Made by a program: the position numbers and the translations under genes. The notes under the pieces were generated by a model that searched no databases, was not told where the DNA came from, and saw only the letters and a program-made list of their open reading frames with translations. Shown here piece by piece: positions 9,368 through 19,242 of a stretch of 64,000 bases of DNA. Location of the stretch: the NCBI GenBank assembly GCA_017994935.1, contig JAGOJU010000004.1, positions 61,681 to 125,680 on the forward strand. Direction: 5' to 3'. Source of the DNA: Opitutaceae bacterium (GTDB lineage: Bacteria > Verrucomicrobiota > Verrucomicrobiia > Opitutales > Opitutaceae). Each line of letters starts with the position of its first letter. The first letter of the stretch is position 1.

Positions 9368-10912
9368 ATGCTGCCACTTCTCATAGCCGTTGCGGTCCTT
9401 TGTGCGGCCATCCTGGTGCTGCTGCTGGTCCTGACCTTTCGCTGGCGCGGTGGGGAGACGCTGGATCGTACGATTGAAACACGGTTTGACGGGGTGAGCG
9501 ATTCCCTGCGACGGGTGGAGCAGGCCTTTCAGGAAGGAGCGGCTCAGGCACGCAGGGAGACGAATGAAAATGCCGGGGCTCTGCGCGAAGAACTGTCGCG
9601 TCGCATCGAGGCAAATCATCTCGCCGCCAGCACCCGGGCGGACGAAGCGCGGCGTGAGGCGCGCGAGCAGATGGAAGGCGTGCGCCTGTCGGTCGATACC
9701 CGGTTGCGTGAGTCGGCGGAACGCACGGAAGGCAATATCGTGCGGTTGCGCGCGGAGCTGACGGATTCGTTTTCGGTTGCGCGCAATGAAACGCGGCAGC
9801 TGATCACCACCTTTCAGGCGAGCGTGAAGGAGGCGCTGACTGACGCGCGGAGTCACCAGGGAAGCCAGCTTGCGGATTTCTCGCAGCGGCTGCGTGAACT
9901 GAATGTCTCCGTGACCGAGCAGATGGACAAGGTAAGGCAGACGCTGGATCTTCGCCTGAACGAGTTGTTGACGCAGAATGCGGCCAAGCTTGACGAGATG
10001 CGACAGACCGTCGACCAGCGACTGCAGGCCACGCTTGAGCAGCGCCTGGGCGAATCGTTCAAGATCGTGAACGAAAGCCTTGAGCGGGTGTCGCGTGGCC
10101 TTGGAGAAATGCAGGAAATTGCGTCCGGCGTGGGTGATCTCAAGCGGGTGCTGACCAATGTGAAGACCCGCGGCACATGGGGCGAGGTCCAGCTTTCCGC
10201 GCTGCTCGAGCAGGTTCTGACCGCCGACCAGTTTGCCGCGAACATTGCGCCCAATCCCGCTTCGGGCGAGCGGGTCGAGTTTGCCATCAAGCTTCCCGGG
10301 AGGGAGAATCCCGACAAGCCGGTCTGGCTGCCGATCGATGCGAAGTTTCCGGTGGAGGACTATCAGCGCCTGGTCGATGCGGCGGAAAACGCCGATGTGC
10401 AGGCGGAGCTGGAGGCGGGCAAGGCGCTGGAGGCCCGCATCCGCGGTTCGGCGCGCGACATCTCGACCAAGTATGTGGCGCCGCCGTACACGACGGATTT
10501 CGGCATCCTATACCTACCCACGGAGGGCTTGTATGCGGAGGCGCTGCGCCGTCCCGGCCTGGCAGAATCGCTGCAGCGCGAGCACCGCATCGTGATTGCA
10601 GGTCCCACGACGCTGGCCGCGCTTCTGAACAGTCTGCAGATGGGATTCCGGACGCTGGCAATCCAGCAGCGCTCCAGTGAAGTGTGGTCGGTGCTCGGTG
10701 CAGTGAAGACTGAATTCGGAAAGTTCGCGGAGATCCTTTCCAAGGTCAAAAAGAAGCTCGACGAGGCGAGCACTCAGATCGACCAGACGGGGGTGCGTTC
10801 ACGTGCCATCGAACGCCGGTTGCGCAGTGTGGAGAGCCTGCCGGCGGACGAAGCCGCGAGGTTGCTGCCCGGGTTGGATACGGAACCTTCATCGGAGGAG
10901 ACACCCGAGTAG
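9368..10912 (+). CDS. rmuC: DNA recombination protein RmuC
   Basis: This 514-residue protein has an N-terminal membrane anchor (about residues 2-20), a long charged coiled-coil stretch (about 30-230) and a C-terminal nuclease-like RmuC domain (about 250-460) beginning near the motif TRGTWGEVQLSALLEQVLT. In Escherichia coli RmuC restrains inversions at short inverted repeats. The start is set at the ATG at 9368 because the predicted membrane helix begins immediately; an in-frame ATG at 9299 would add 23 polar residues in front of it. It is followed on the same strand by an outer-membrane phospholipase gene 121 bp downstream. Confidence 0.93.
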   Translation: MLPLLIAVAVLCAAILVLLLVLTFRWRGGETLDRTIETRFDGVSDSLRRVEQAFQEGAAQARRETNENAGALREELSRRIEANHLAASTRADEARREAREQMEGVRLSVDTRLRESAERTEGNIVRLRAELTDSFSVARNETRQLITTFQASVKEALTDARSHQGSQLADFSQRLRELNVSVTEQMDKVRQTLDLRLNELLTQNAAKLDEMRQTVDQRLQATLEQRLGESFKIVNESLERVSRGLGEMQEIASGVGDLKRVLTNVKTRGTWGEVQLSALLEQVLTADQFAANIAPNPASGERVEFAIKLPGRENPDKPVWLPIDAKFPVEDYQRLVDAAENADVQAELEAGKALEARIRGSARDISTKYVAPPYTTDFGILYLPTEGLYAEALRRPGLAESLQREHRIVIAGPTTLAALLNSLQMGFRTLAIQQRSSEVWSVLGAVKTEFGKFAEILSKVKKKLDEASTQIDQTGVRSRAIERRLRSVESLPADEAARLLPGLDTEPSSEETPE

Positions 10913-11033
10913 TTCGATGGCTGCCTTTTTTGGATCCGCCGGTGTTTGTGAGCATGAAAACCTGCAACAAAGGGCCTCTGATGCGAAGCCTGACTCGAGT
11001 TTCGAAGAGCCAATCCCTGCAAGGGTTCCCGAA

Positions 11034-12242
11034 GTGAAGGTCCCAACGGTCTCCGTTATCCTCGCGGTGATCCTGTGTTTTTCAGGACATCCCGGCACAG
11101 CCTCAGGGCAGGGTGCCTCCCAGGGAGTGAGCAGCCTGATACCGCAACGGGGTGCGGTGACGCCTCAGTCACCTGTTGTAGTTGACTGGGTGACCCTGAA
11201 TCCATCCGCCGAGGAGATTCCCTTTGATCCGCCGCGCGAAATCACCGCGAGCTTGCTGGCGGGCAACCGCTCATGGCAGGTGCTTCTGGCGGCTTCGCAA
11301 CAGGCGCCGGTATCGATCCTGCCGGGAACGTTCGCAGTTAGATCGTATACGCTGACTTTGCCCTCCGGTGCCAAGGGCAGAGCCATCCTTGAAGTACCCG
11401 GTTCGAAAGGAGCCAGTGCACTCCAGGCTGTGATTGTGATCCAGGATGACGCCCCGCCGGCATTGGCGCAAGCACCCGCACCGCTCACAAATTTTGCGGT
11501 GCGGAAACCCGCGGCGTCCGCAATAGAGCGCAGTTTTGCGGGACGCCTGAGCGCGCACGAGAGCATCTATTTCCTTTATGGAGCAGAGAAGCCCTCGGCC
11601 AAGTTTCAGTTCAGCTTCAAGTACCGCTTGCTGAGCATGGGAGGCAGCGGCTCGCCGAATACTTTGCAATTCGCCTATACGCAGCGGTCGTTGTGGGACA
11701 TCACGAGTCCGTCGAGTCCATTCTACGACACGAGCTACATGCCCGAGTTGATGTTTGAGTCGCTTGCGCCGATGCCGACCACGGCCACCGACCGGTTCAT
11801 CTGGCTCGGGTTTCAAGCAGGCTACAAGCATGAATCCAACGGGCGGGATGGACCGCTATCCCGGAGCGTCAACACGCTCAATCTCCGGACGGCATTCGTG
11901 CTGGGCAGGCCGGATGGCTGGCGGGTGATCGCGGTGCCGGAAATTTTTGGCTATATCTGGGATCTGGACAACAATCCGGACATCGCCGATTTCCGGGGCT
12001 ACGGCCAGCTCAGGGTGGTGGTCGGAAAGAATGACGGACCCGCGCTGATGACCACCTGTCGGTCGGGAAAGGACTTCGATCATTTCACGTATCAGCTCGA
12101 TCTGACGGTTCCGTTTCGCACGCGCCTGCTGGAGTTCGAGTCGTACTTTCTTTTTCAATACTTCAACGGCTATGGCGAAAGCCTCCGGACCTATCGCGTG
12201 AAATCGGATCAGGCCCGATTTGGAGTTTCCTTTGTTCGCTGA
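11034..12242 (+). CDS. pldA: Outer membrane phospholipase A (PldA family)
   Basis: This 402-residue outer-membrane enzyme hydrolyses acyl chains of phospholipids. The catalytic signature is complete: H266-E-S268-N-G and N280 reproduce the His-x-Ser...Asn spacing (0, +2, +14) of E. coli OMPLA within HESNGRDGPLSRSVN. The C-terminal 230 or so residues alternate like a 12-strand barrel. The N-terminal 150 residues before the barrel are longer than in the E. coli enzyme. I chose the GTG at 11034 because AAGGG lies 8 nt upstream and a clean signal peptide (VKVPTVSVILAVILCF...) begins there. Confidence 0.88.
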   Translation: MKVPTVSVILAVILCFSGHPGTASGQGASQGVSSLIPQRGAVTPQSPVVVDWVTLNPSAEEIPFDPPREITASLLAGNRSWQVLLAASQQAPVSILPGTFAVRSYTLTLPSGAKGRAILEVPGSKGASALQAVIVIQDDAPPALAQAPAPLTNFAVRKPAASAIERSFAGRLSAHESIYFLYGAEKPSAKFQFSFKYRLLSMGGSGSPNTLQFAYTQRSLWDITSPSSPFYDTSYMPELMFESLAPMPTTATDRFIWLGFQAGYKHESNGRDGPLSRSVNTLNLRTAFVLGRPDGWRVIAVPEIFGYIWDLDNNPDIADFRGYGQLRVVVGKNDGPALMTTCRSGKDFDHFTYQLDLTVPFRTRLLEFESYFLFQYFNGYGESLRTYRVKSDQARFGVSFVR

Positions 12243-12273
12243 GAAAGCAGACCCGGTGTGGACCGGAAATGTT

Positions 12274-12293
12274 GCACCGGTTTGAGCCGGTGC
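12274..12293. other. Perfect stem-loop after pldA
   Basis: GCACCGG, loop TTTGAG, CCGGTGC gives a 7-bp perfect stem with a 6-nt loop, 32 bp after the pldA stop. The T-rich run appears only about 30 bp later (near 12320), so a standard intrinsic terminator is not supported. Its stem and loop lengths match the REP-like hairpins, but the sequence does not. Confidence 0.4.
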
Positions 12294-12387
12294 CAGTGTT
12301 CTGGCTTGAGCCTGCGATCATCTTTTTTCTTGGTTAGAGGCTCCCGGCGACGATCGCCTCCACCCACGTCCTTCAATACTTCCTTCC

Positions 12388-13233
12388 ATGAGAATTGGCT
12401 TGAACACATTCCTGTACACATCGCCCTTCACAACCGCGAACACCTCCCTGTTTGCGAAGTTCAAGAAGTGGGGGTTCGATACGATTGAGATTCCCATCGA
12501 GGATCCGAGTCACATCGACACCGCGAAGGTGCGGGCTGCGGCTGAGAGGGCGGGCATTGCCATCGGGAGCGTGTGCGCGGCGATGGGGCCTGGAAGGGAT
12601 CTGCGCGGCACTTCCGCGGAGCAGAAGACAGCGTTGCATTACATCAAGTCGATCATCGGCCAGGCTGCCGAACTGGGGTGTCCGTCCGTGATCGGACCCG
12701 TCTACTCGGTCGTCGGTAAGGCCGACGCGGTACCGCCCGACCGGCAGAAGAAGGAATGGGCGCTGGTGGTGAAGCATGTGAAGACTCTGGCCAGGCATGC
12801 GGAGGCGAAGGGCGTGACGATCTGCATCGAGCCGTTGAACCGCTTCGAAACGGATTTTCTCAACACCTGCGATCAGGGCCTCAAACTCGTCCGTGCGGTG
12901 AATTCCCCGGCGGTCAAGCTTCACCTCGACACGTTCCACATGAACATCGAGGAGAAGAACCAGGCGGCTGCGATCCGGAAGGCCGGCGCTCTTCTGGGGC
13001 ATTTCCACGCCTGTGGAAGCGATCGTGGCACGCCGGGTGGCGATCACATCGACTGGCCGGGAATCGTGAAGGCGCTCAAGGCGATCCGCTACAAGGGCGA
13101 TGTCGTGATCGAATCCTTCACGACCGACGTGAAGGTCATTGCGCGCGCCGCCGCGATCTGGCGGAAAATCGAACCCAGGCGCGACGACATTGCCTTGGGT
13201 GGCCTCAAGTTTCTGCGCAAGGCCTTCAACTGA
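12388..13233 (+). CDS. Ketose 3-epimerase-like sugar isomerase (TIM barrel)
   Basis: This 281-residue cytoplasmic TIM-barrel protein belongs to the xylose isomerase-like AP endonuclease 2 superfamily and is closest in pattern to D-tagatose/D-psicose 3-epimerases. The four metal ligands expected for that family are at E148 (in CIEPLNR), D181 (LDTFHMN), H207 (GHFHACGSDRGTPG) and E242 (VIESF), and the length fits. It should interconvert ketose epimers, though the sugar cannot be read. The last 8 bp overlap the 3' end of the convergent methyltransferase gene. Confidence 0.88.
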   Translation: MRIGLNTFLYTSPFTTANTSLFAKFKKWGFDTIEIPIEDPSHIDTAKVRAAAERAGIAIGSVCAAMGPGRDLRGTSAEQKTALHYIKSIIGQAAELGCPSVIGPVYSVVGKADAVPPDRQKKEWALVVKHVKTLARHAEAKGVTICIEPLNRFETDFLNTCDQGLKLVRAVNSPAVKLHLDTFHMNIEEKNQAAAIRKAGALLGHFHACGSDRGTPGGDHIDWPGIVKALKAIRYKGDVVIESFTTDVKVIARAAAIWRKIEPRRDDIALGGLKFLRKAFN

Positions 13234-14281
13234 CGCCGGCCTGACGCGGCTTGCGTGCGGTGAGCACGCTCCGGTCGGCTACGGTCTCCCGGAACTGCAT
13301 GTCCTGGAAACCGACGTCGCGCAGGAGCGTTTCCATTTCGCTGACGGAATAGCATTTCCCTTCCGTCACGCTCATCAGCATTGCCGAATACTCGGCCACG
13401 GCCAGTGGTCCGGTCTTCGCAGCGTTGATGTGTGCGTCGTGGATCATGAGCATGCCGCCGGGTTGCAGCGTCTGGAATGAGCTCAGGAGCAGCGCGCGGA
13501 CCTTGTCGAAATCCCAGTCGTGAAGCACGTTTGAGAAGAGGTGCAGGTCGTGCCCTCCTGGTAACGGGTCGGAAAACATATCGCCGGCCATCACGGCAAC
13601 ACGGTCACCATAGCCGCGCTTTGCAATCATGGTTCGCGCAATCTGGTCGACGGGCGGGCGTTCAAACACCGTGGCCGAGAGCTGCGGATGATGGGCTGCG
13701 AGGATGCACGCGTAGATCCCCGAGCCGCCGGCGATGTCGAGGAGGCGGGTGAGACCGGTGGTGTCGACCGCGCGCGCCAGGCCCAGGCCCAGGTGGCGTC
13801 CGCGACAATCCATTGCGGCCGTGAAGCGGGTGGCAAACGCCTCGGTTTGCATCGCCTGGCTCCATTCCTTCTCATGGGAGAAGCTCCCCCAGTTGGCGGG
13901 TTTTCCGGTGCGGAGAACGGTCACGAAATCCCTGACCACGGGCCGGTCTTTTAGCGAGGCGTAGTAGGGACCGAGAAACCACGGGGAGGTGCGCACGAGG
14001 TGTTCCCGTGCGGTGGCGGTTGTTTCATAGAAACCCTCGGCAGAACGTGTCAGCCATCCGTTGGCGGTGAACAGGGTGAGCATGACATCCGCAGGACGCT
14101 CCACGATTCCAAGTTCCCCGCAAAGGGTGGGAAGGTCGGAGGGATATTCGCTCAGCCAGGTGAACAGGTCGAATTCGGTGAGGGCGGCGGTGACGAGGTC
14201 GGCGGCGTACAGGCCGTCGCGATAGCGGTAGACTTCGATCGGGTCTGTTAGGGGGGCCTGGGTGAAATCGGATCGTGACAT
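13226..14281 (-). CDS. SAM-dependent O-methyltransferase-like protein
   Basis: This 351-residue protein has a winged-helix dimerisation domain (about 15-100) and a class I methyltransferase domain. SAM motif I is DIAGGSG at 182-188. The sequence SNVLHDWD places a histidine at 254 where plant and bacterial small-molecule O-methyltransferases carry the catalytic base. The acceptor substrate is unknown; respiratory-quinone-like or pigment-type phenols are typical. It is a single gene whose end overlaps the end of the convergent epimerase by 8 bp. The DUF1501 gene upstream of it on the same strand ends 95 bp away. Confidence 0.85.
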   Translation of the reverse strand: MSRSDFTQAPLTDPIEVYRYRDGLYAADLVTAALTEFDLFTWLSEYPSDLPTLCGELGIVERPADVMLTLFTANGWLTRSAEGFYETTATAREHLVRTSPWFLGPYYASLKDRPVVRDFVTVLRTGKPANWGSFSHEKEWSQAMQTEAFATRFTAAMDCRGRHLGLGLARAVDTTGLTRLLDIAGGSGIYACILAAHHPQLSATVFERPPVDQIARTMIAKRGYGDRVAVMAGDMFSDPLPGGHDLHLFSNVLHDWDFDKVRALLLSSFQTLQPGGMLMIHDAHINAAKTGPLAVAEYSAMLMSVTEGKCYSVSEMETLLRDVGFQDMQFRETVADRSVLTARKPRQAGVS

Positions 14282-14376
14282 GCTGCCGCCCAGCCTGACC
14301 TTCGAAAGCGCGCACGCGAGCGTTTGTTGTCGCAGCAGGTGGGGTACAGCGGCCGGCGCTCCGTTGAGAGGCCGCC

Positions 14377-15798
14377 CTAGGCAAGCAAACCCTGCACAAG
14401 ATTTCCATGCACATCCGTCAGCCGGAAATCGCGCCCCTGGAAACGGAATGTGAGTTTCGTATGATCGAAGCCGAGCAGGTGGAGAAGCGTGGCATGGAGG
14501 TCATGCACATGAACCGGATCACGCACGACGTTGAATCCCAGTTCGTCGGTCTCGCCGTAGGCAATGCCGCGTTTTACACCCGCACCGGCGAGCACCATGG
14601 TAAAGCCGCGATTGTGGTGGTCGCGGCCGTCAGTTCCGCCCTGAACCATCGGTGTGCGCCCAAATTCGCCACCCCAGATCACCAGGGTATCCTCGAGCAA
14701 TCCGCGTTCCTTGAGGTCCTTGATCAGCGCGGCAGTGGGTTGATCGGTGTCGTGGCAGTTGTTGGTCACGCCGCTGACCAGATCCCCGTGCTGGTCCCAT
14801 GCCTCGTGGAAAAGCTGCACGAAGCGCACGCCCCGTTCGATCAGTCGCCGCGCAAGCAGGCAGTTGCGCGCATAGCTGGGCTTGCCCACATTCGGACCGT
14901 ACATCTCCAGTGTTGATGTCGATTCATGCGAGAGATCCATGAGGTCCGGGGCGCTCTTCTGGAGGCGGTAGGCCATTTCATATCCCTGGATCCGCGCGGC
15001 GATTTCCGGGTCACCCGTAGCCTCCAGGTGTTTTCGGTTGAGCCGCTCGAGAGTGTCGAGCGACTCGCGTTGAAGTTGCCGGTCGATGCCTGATGGATTG
15101 GACAGGTAGAGAATCGGGTCTCCCGTGGCACGCAACGGGGTTCCGCTGTAGATCGTGGGAAGGAAACCGCATCCCCAATTGCTCGCGCCGCCGCTGGTGC
15201 CTTTGGCGCTGCTCAGCACGACATACCCGGGCAGGTTTTCCGCGTCGGAGCCGAGCCCGTAGAGTGTCCATGCGCCGAGGCTGGGGCGCCCGAACTGCTG
15301 GGAACCCGTATTCATCATGATCTGGGCGGGCGCGTGATTCACTGCGTCCGTCTGCATGGACTTGATGATGCAAAGTTCGTCAACCACCCTGGCCAGGAAA
15401 GGAAGGCGATCCGAGAGCTCCAGACCGGACCTGCCGTGTTTCTGGAACTTGAATTTGGGCGCGAGCAGAGCCGAGTTGGGATTGATGAACGCGGCGCGAT
15501 AGTCCTTCAGAAGCTCGGCAGGGGGAAGCTGTCCGTCGCGTTTGGCGAGTTCGGGTTTGAAATCAAAGAGTTCCAGGTGGCTCGGCCCGCCCGCCTGAAA
15601 AAGATAGATGATGCGTTTGGCTTTCGCCGGTAGCGGCGGAGCCTTGGGCGCGAACGGACTCGCCCCCGCTGCCAGTGCATCACGCTGGAGCAACTGCGCG
15701 AGCGCGAGACTGGCGAGCCCGACACCGCAGTCACGAAGGAACCAGCGTCGCGTGAGGTTCTGAGCCGAGGCCCGTCGAAGATCGGAGGAAGGGGTCAT
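14377..15798 (-). CDS. DUF1501 protein with Tat signal, copy 1
   Basis: This 473-residue exported protein belongs to the DUF1501 family, distantly related to sulfatases and alkaline phosphatases. It has a twin-arginine signal ([18 protein letters not shown], residues 16-33). Family motifs include [27 protein letters not shown] and [13 protein letters not shown], followed by a DHH(N)RGF segment. DUF1501 genes almost always follow a PSD1/planctomycete-cytochrome gene, as here with a 53-bp gap, so the two are probably co-transcribed and work on the same, unknown, periplasmic substrate. Confidence 0.9.
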   Translation of the reverse strand: MTPSSDLRRASAQNLTRRWFLRDCGVGLASLALAQLLQRDALAAGASPFAPKAPPLPAKAKRIIYLFQAGGPSHLELFDFKPELAKRDGQLPPAELLKDYRAAFINPNSALLAPKFKFQKHGRSGLELSDRLPFLARVVDELCIIKSMQTDAVNHAPAQIMMNTGSQQFGRPSLGAWTLYGLGSDAENLPGYVVLSSAKGTSGGASNWGCGFLPTIYSGTPLRATGDPILYLSNPSGIDRQLQRESLDTLERLNRKHLEATGDPEIAARIQGYEMAYRLQKSAPDLMDLSHESTSTLEMYGPNVGKPSYARNCLLARRLIERGVRFVQLFHEAWDQHGDLVSGVTNNCHDTDQPTAALIKDLKERGLLEDTLVIWGGEFGRTPMVQGGTDGRDHHNRGFTMVLAGAGVKRGIAYGETDELGFNVVRDPVHVHDLHATLLHLLGFDHTKLTFRFQGRDFRLTDVHGNLVQGLLA

Positions 15799-15851
15799 GA
15801 GACGTGAACTTTTTTTGGACTAAAGTTGAGGCTTCAAGGACGGAAGGCTTC

Positions 15852-18800
15852 TCAGTCCTTTGTCAGTGTTTCGTCGAGATTGAACAGGACGCGTCCGCAG
15901 AGGGTCCATGCAGCCGCGTCGTTCGGCGTGGTTCGGGGCGGTAGCGAGGGCAGTGTGTCACCGTCACCGAAGGCAACGACCCTTGCCGGGATCCAGCCGT
16001 CGACCATGCGCGCGCGACTTGATGCTGCGAGTGCGACGAGGTCATCGACTTCGTCCGCATGGGGATGCCTGCCTGTGCACAGTCGAAATGCGTAGTCGGC
16101 GCGCTGGGCGTCGGTGGATCCTCCTTCGCGGAGGACGCGCAGTGCGAAAGCCTGGGCGGCTTCGACAAAGACCGTTTCGTTCAGTGCGGTGAGCGCGGCG
16201 AGCGGCGTATTGGACCGCGGCCTGACGACGCACGCGGAATCGCCGTTCGGGGCATCGAAACTCGCAAGCACCGGATCAGGCATCGATCGACGCCGGAAAA
16301 CATAGAGGGAGCGCCTGTAGCGGTTGGTTCCAGTGGCGGTTTTCCAGAAATCCACGTCGAGATAGCTCTCCGCGAAGAGGCTTTTCGGCACCGGGGGAAA
16401 CACGCTGGGGCCGCCAATCTGCTCATGAAGCAGGCCCGCGGCAAGCAGGGCGGAATCCCGCACGATTTCGGCATCGGCCCGGAACCGGGGTCCGCGCGCG
16501 AACAGGCGGTTGCGTGGATCGCGCTCCCGGAGCGCGGCGTCGGCGACGGACGACTGGCGGTAGGTCTTGGAGAGCAGCACCTTTCTGATCAGCTTTTTCC
16601 GGCTCCATCCGTTTTCCATGAGTTCGACGGCGAGCCAGTCCAGAAGCGGCTGCTGTTCAGGCATGGGCGCACGCACGCCGAAGTCCTCGGGCGTATCCAC
16701 CAAACCAAGACCGAACAGGGCCTGCCAGATACGATTGGACTCTACCCGGGCAGCCGTGGGTGAACCCCGGTCGACCAGCCATCGGGCGAATTCGAGGCGG
16801 GCGGGTTCACCGTGCGATTTCAGCGGTGGCAGGAACGCGGGCGTGGCAAAGGTCACCGGCTCCTTTGGCTTGTCCCAGGCGCCTCGGTCGAGGCGGTGCG
16901 TCTGGCGCGTTTCCTCTGGAGCTCGTGCGGCGAGATTGAGGACGGAGGTCCGGGCTTTTGGAAAAGTTTCCCAGAGCCTGCGCGCGGCTTCATTGAGAGC
17001 CTTGAACTCGGGATTGGCCTCCCGCCAGGCAGTGAACAGAAGGTTCTTCTGCTCCGCCGTTCGTTTACCCGACGGGAGAGTTGCGGCTTCACGCACATCC
17101 GGTCGGACGGGTGCGGTGAATGGGGACTGGGCTCTGGTCAGCGAAACGCGGTACCTGCCGAGATGGTTGTTCTTGCGTCCGTGGGCATCGGCCCCGCCGT
17201 GTTTGAAGCGCAGCCTGCACACCAATTCCTGTCCCTCGGGAAGCGTAAGGGGTTCGGCAAAGCGCGCTGTCAGCTCAACGGGCGCGTTGCGGCGTCCCGT
17301 GCCGCGATCCGGTGCCCAGGCAGTGTCGACCTTGCCATCGATGAGAAATGCGGAAGGACCAAGCAAACGCTTGTCGGTGTCGTTCTTCCTGAACGGGTCC
17401 TCCATACCGCGCTCCGGCGACTCAAAATCGGCTTTCGCATCCACGAGCGCGTGTTTTTTCCCTTCTTTCGCACCGATCGGACGGGTTTCTATGATCAGCT
17501 CCGAGACCGCGAAGAGACCTTCGATGTTACGGCCGGGACCCTGGAAGATAAGGTCGCCGTGCGTGAGCGCCTCGAGGCGGATGCCGGTGACCTGGGTCAA
17601 GGGCTTCCTGCTCGTGAACCAGAGGTCGCCGTCGTTGGGCCGAAATCCGAGCGTTATGACGGAACCGTCTGGTAGCGCCTCGGGGTGGGCGAGACCGTCC
17701 TCCCAGGTGGGTGCTGTCGGGTGGAGCACCTCCCAGGGTGTGCCCGATTTCACGAATGTCCCTGCCCACGACTCCACTTCCGATTGCCAGCCGGGATGCG
17801 CCGCCTGCGCCTGGGAGTTGATTTCGGCCAGTTCCTGCTTCAGCCGCCCGATCGCCTTGAGAGCGTCCGGATCGTAAACGCGCTCGATCGCCTCGTAGGT
17901 GTCGTCGATCGCGGCAAACAGCTGGTAATACTCCGTCTGGGTGATCGGATCAAACTTGTGGGTGTGACATTGCGCGCACTGGAGAGTGATGCCGAGGACC
18001 GCCTTGCCGAGGCAGTCCATTCGATCGAACATGCCTTCCTTGCGATATTGTTCCGCGACGATGGCTCCTTCCTGTGAAACCATGGAGTTGCGCAGGAATC
18101 CGGTGGCCACACGCAGGTCCTGCTGTTCCCTTGAACTTTGAGTCGGCGCCACCATCAGGTCGCCTGCGATCTGTTCGATGATGAAACGATCGTAGGGTTT
18201 GTCAGAGTTCATGGCGTCGATGACCCAATCGCGCCAGGCCCACTGTTCGCGCGGGAGATCCTTTTCGTAGCCGTCAGAGTCGGCGTAGCGTGCGGCGTCG
18301 AGCCACAGTCGCGCCCATTTCTCCCCGTAGCGGGGCGATGCGAGCAACTTGTCGACCAGCTTAACGTAGGCGGATTCCCCCAGGCGGGCATAGGCTGAGA
18401 CGAAGGAGTCGAGTTCGGCCAGCGTGGGAGGAAGCCCGGTCAGATCGAGGTGGACACGGCGGCAAAGCGTTTCAGGTGACGCTTCGGGAGAGGGGGACAA
18501 TCCTGCGCCTGCCCGTTTCACGTCGACGAGACGATCGATGGGACTTACCGATTTTCCGGCGGGCACCTCAGGTCGCGTTGGTGGGATGAATGCCCAATGG
18601 GCCTGATACTTGGCGCCCTGGGAGATCCATTGTCGAAGTTTCTCGACCTCGGCCGGCTTCAGTGGCTCGCGGGCGGAATCTGCCGGCGGCATCCGTTCGT
18701 CGTCATATTCGGAGGTGACACGAAGCAGCAATTCGCTTTCGTCGGGCTTTCCCGGCACAAGGGCGGCCATGCCTGATTTTCCTCCCAGAATGGCGTCCTC

Positions 18801-19010
18801 GCGTATATCGAGCCTGAGTTTCGCCTCGCGTGACCCCGCGTCCTGACCATGGCACTTGAAGCAGTTGTCCGCGAGAATCGGCCGGATGTCCCTGTTGTAT
18901 TCAATGGGTGTGACATTGTCATGGGTGCCTGCATGCGCGCAGTTTCCGAGCATGACCGCGGCCGTTGCGGCACAAAGACGCGACCTGAGGCGATTGAGAA
19001 GGGAGTTCAA
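15852..19010 (-). CDS. PSD1 / planctomycete cytochrome domain protein, copy 1
   Basis: This exported 1052-residue protein has a signal peptide at residues 1-27 and an N-terminal cytochrome-like module with CFKCHGQD (C50, C53, H54). A PSCyt2 domain contains a second CAQCH site near LGITLQCAQCHTHKFDP. A central beta-rich insert resembles an F5/8-type or carbohydrate-binding domain. A C-terminal PSD1 domain carries FARWLVDRGSPTAARVESNRIW and a double-Arg GRHP segment. The domain order is diagnostic of the PVC superphylum. It is the first gene of the pair with DUF1501 and is divergent from the DUF1080 gene, the two starts being 232 bp apart. The function of this family is unestablished; sugar or sulfated polymer breakdown is a common proposal. 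Confidence 0.9.
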   Translation of the reverse strand: MNSLLNRLRSRLCAATAAVMLGNCAHAGTHDNVTPIEYNRDIRPILADNCFKCHGQDAGSREAKLRLDIREDAILGGKSGMAALVPGKPDESELLLRVTSEYDDERMPPADSAREPLKPAEVEKLRQWISQGAKYQAHWAFIPPTRPEVPAGKSVSPIDRLVDVKRAGAGLSPSPEASPETLCRRVHLDLTGLPPTLAELDSFVSAYARLGESAYVKLVDKLLASPRYGEKWARLWLDAARYADSDGYEKDLPREQWAWRDWVIDAMNSDKPYDRFIIEQIAGDLMVAPTQSSREQQDLRVATGFLRNSMVSQEGAIVAEQYRKEGMFDRMDCLGKAVLGITLQCAQCHTHKFDPITQTEYYQLFAAIDDTYEAIERVYDPDALKAIGRLKQELAEINSQAQAAHPGWQSEVESWAGTFVKSGTPWEVLHPTAPTWEDGLAHPEALPDGSVITLGFRPNDGDLWFTSRKPLTQVTGIRLEALTHGDLIFQGPGRNIEGLFAVSELIIETRPIGAKEGKKHALVDAKADFESPERGMEDPFRKNDTDKRLLGPSAFLIDGKVDTAWAPDRGTGRRNAPVELTARFAEPLTLPEGQELVCRLRFKHGGADAHGRKNNHLGRYRVSLTRAQSPFTAPVRPDVREAATLPSGKRTAEQKNLLFTAWREANPEFKALNEAARRLWETFPKARTSVLNLAARAPEETRQTHRLDRGAWDKPKEPVTFATPAFLPPLKSHGEPARLEFARWLVDRGSPTAARVESNRIWQALFGLGLVDTPEDFGVRAPMPEQQPLLDWLAVELMENGWSRKKLIRKVLLSKTYRQSSVADAALRERDPRNRLFARGPRFRADAEIVRDSALLAAGLLHEQIGGPSVFPPVPKSLFAESYLDVDFWKTATGTNRYRRSLYVFRRRSMPDPVLASFDAPNGDSACVVRPRSNTPLAALTALNETVFVEAAQAFALRVLREGGSTDAQRADYAFRLCTGRHPHADEVDDLVALAASSRARMVDGWIPARVVAFGDGDTLPSLPPRTTPNDAAAWTLCGRVLFNLDETLTKD

Positions 19011-19242
19011 CGGGAGTGTGATCTCTCGATATTGAGTCGAAACGAGGGGCCGAGGGAGGATGGGAGATCAATCCATGCCATGCCCGCCGGTCCGGAATGC
19101 AAGAAAACAAGCCTGTGGAGCGGATTCGCACCGCGCGATGTCCCACCCACGACCGAACCCGGTTTGCGCTATTCTATTCCTGGGCGGATCTGATTCCGGG
19201 TTTGCCGCGGGTCGCCTGGTTGGGTTGCCTGCCGTGTCACCC

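Noticed and set aside
8242..9477. 411-residue plus-strand frame antisense to the TMTC-like gene
   Set aside because: Composition is Arg/Glu/Gly-rich shadow sequence; the membrane helices and TPRs are on the minus strand.
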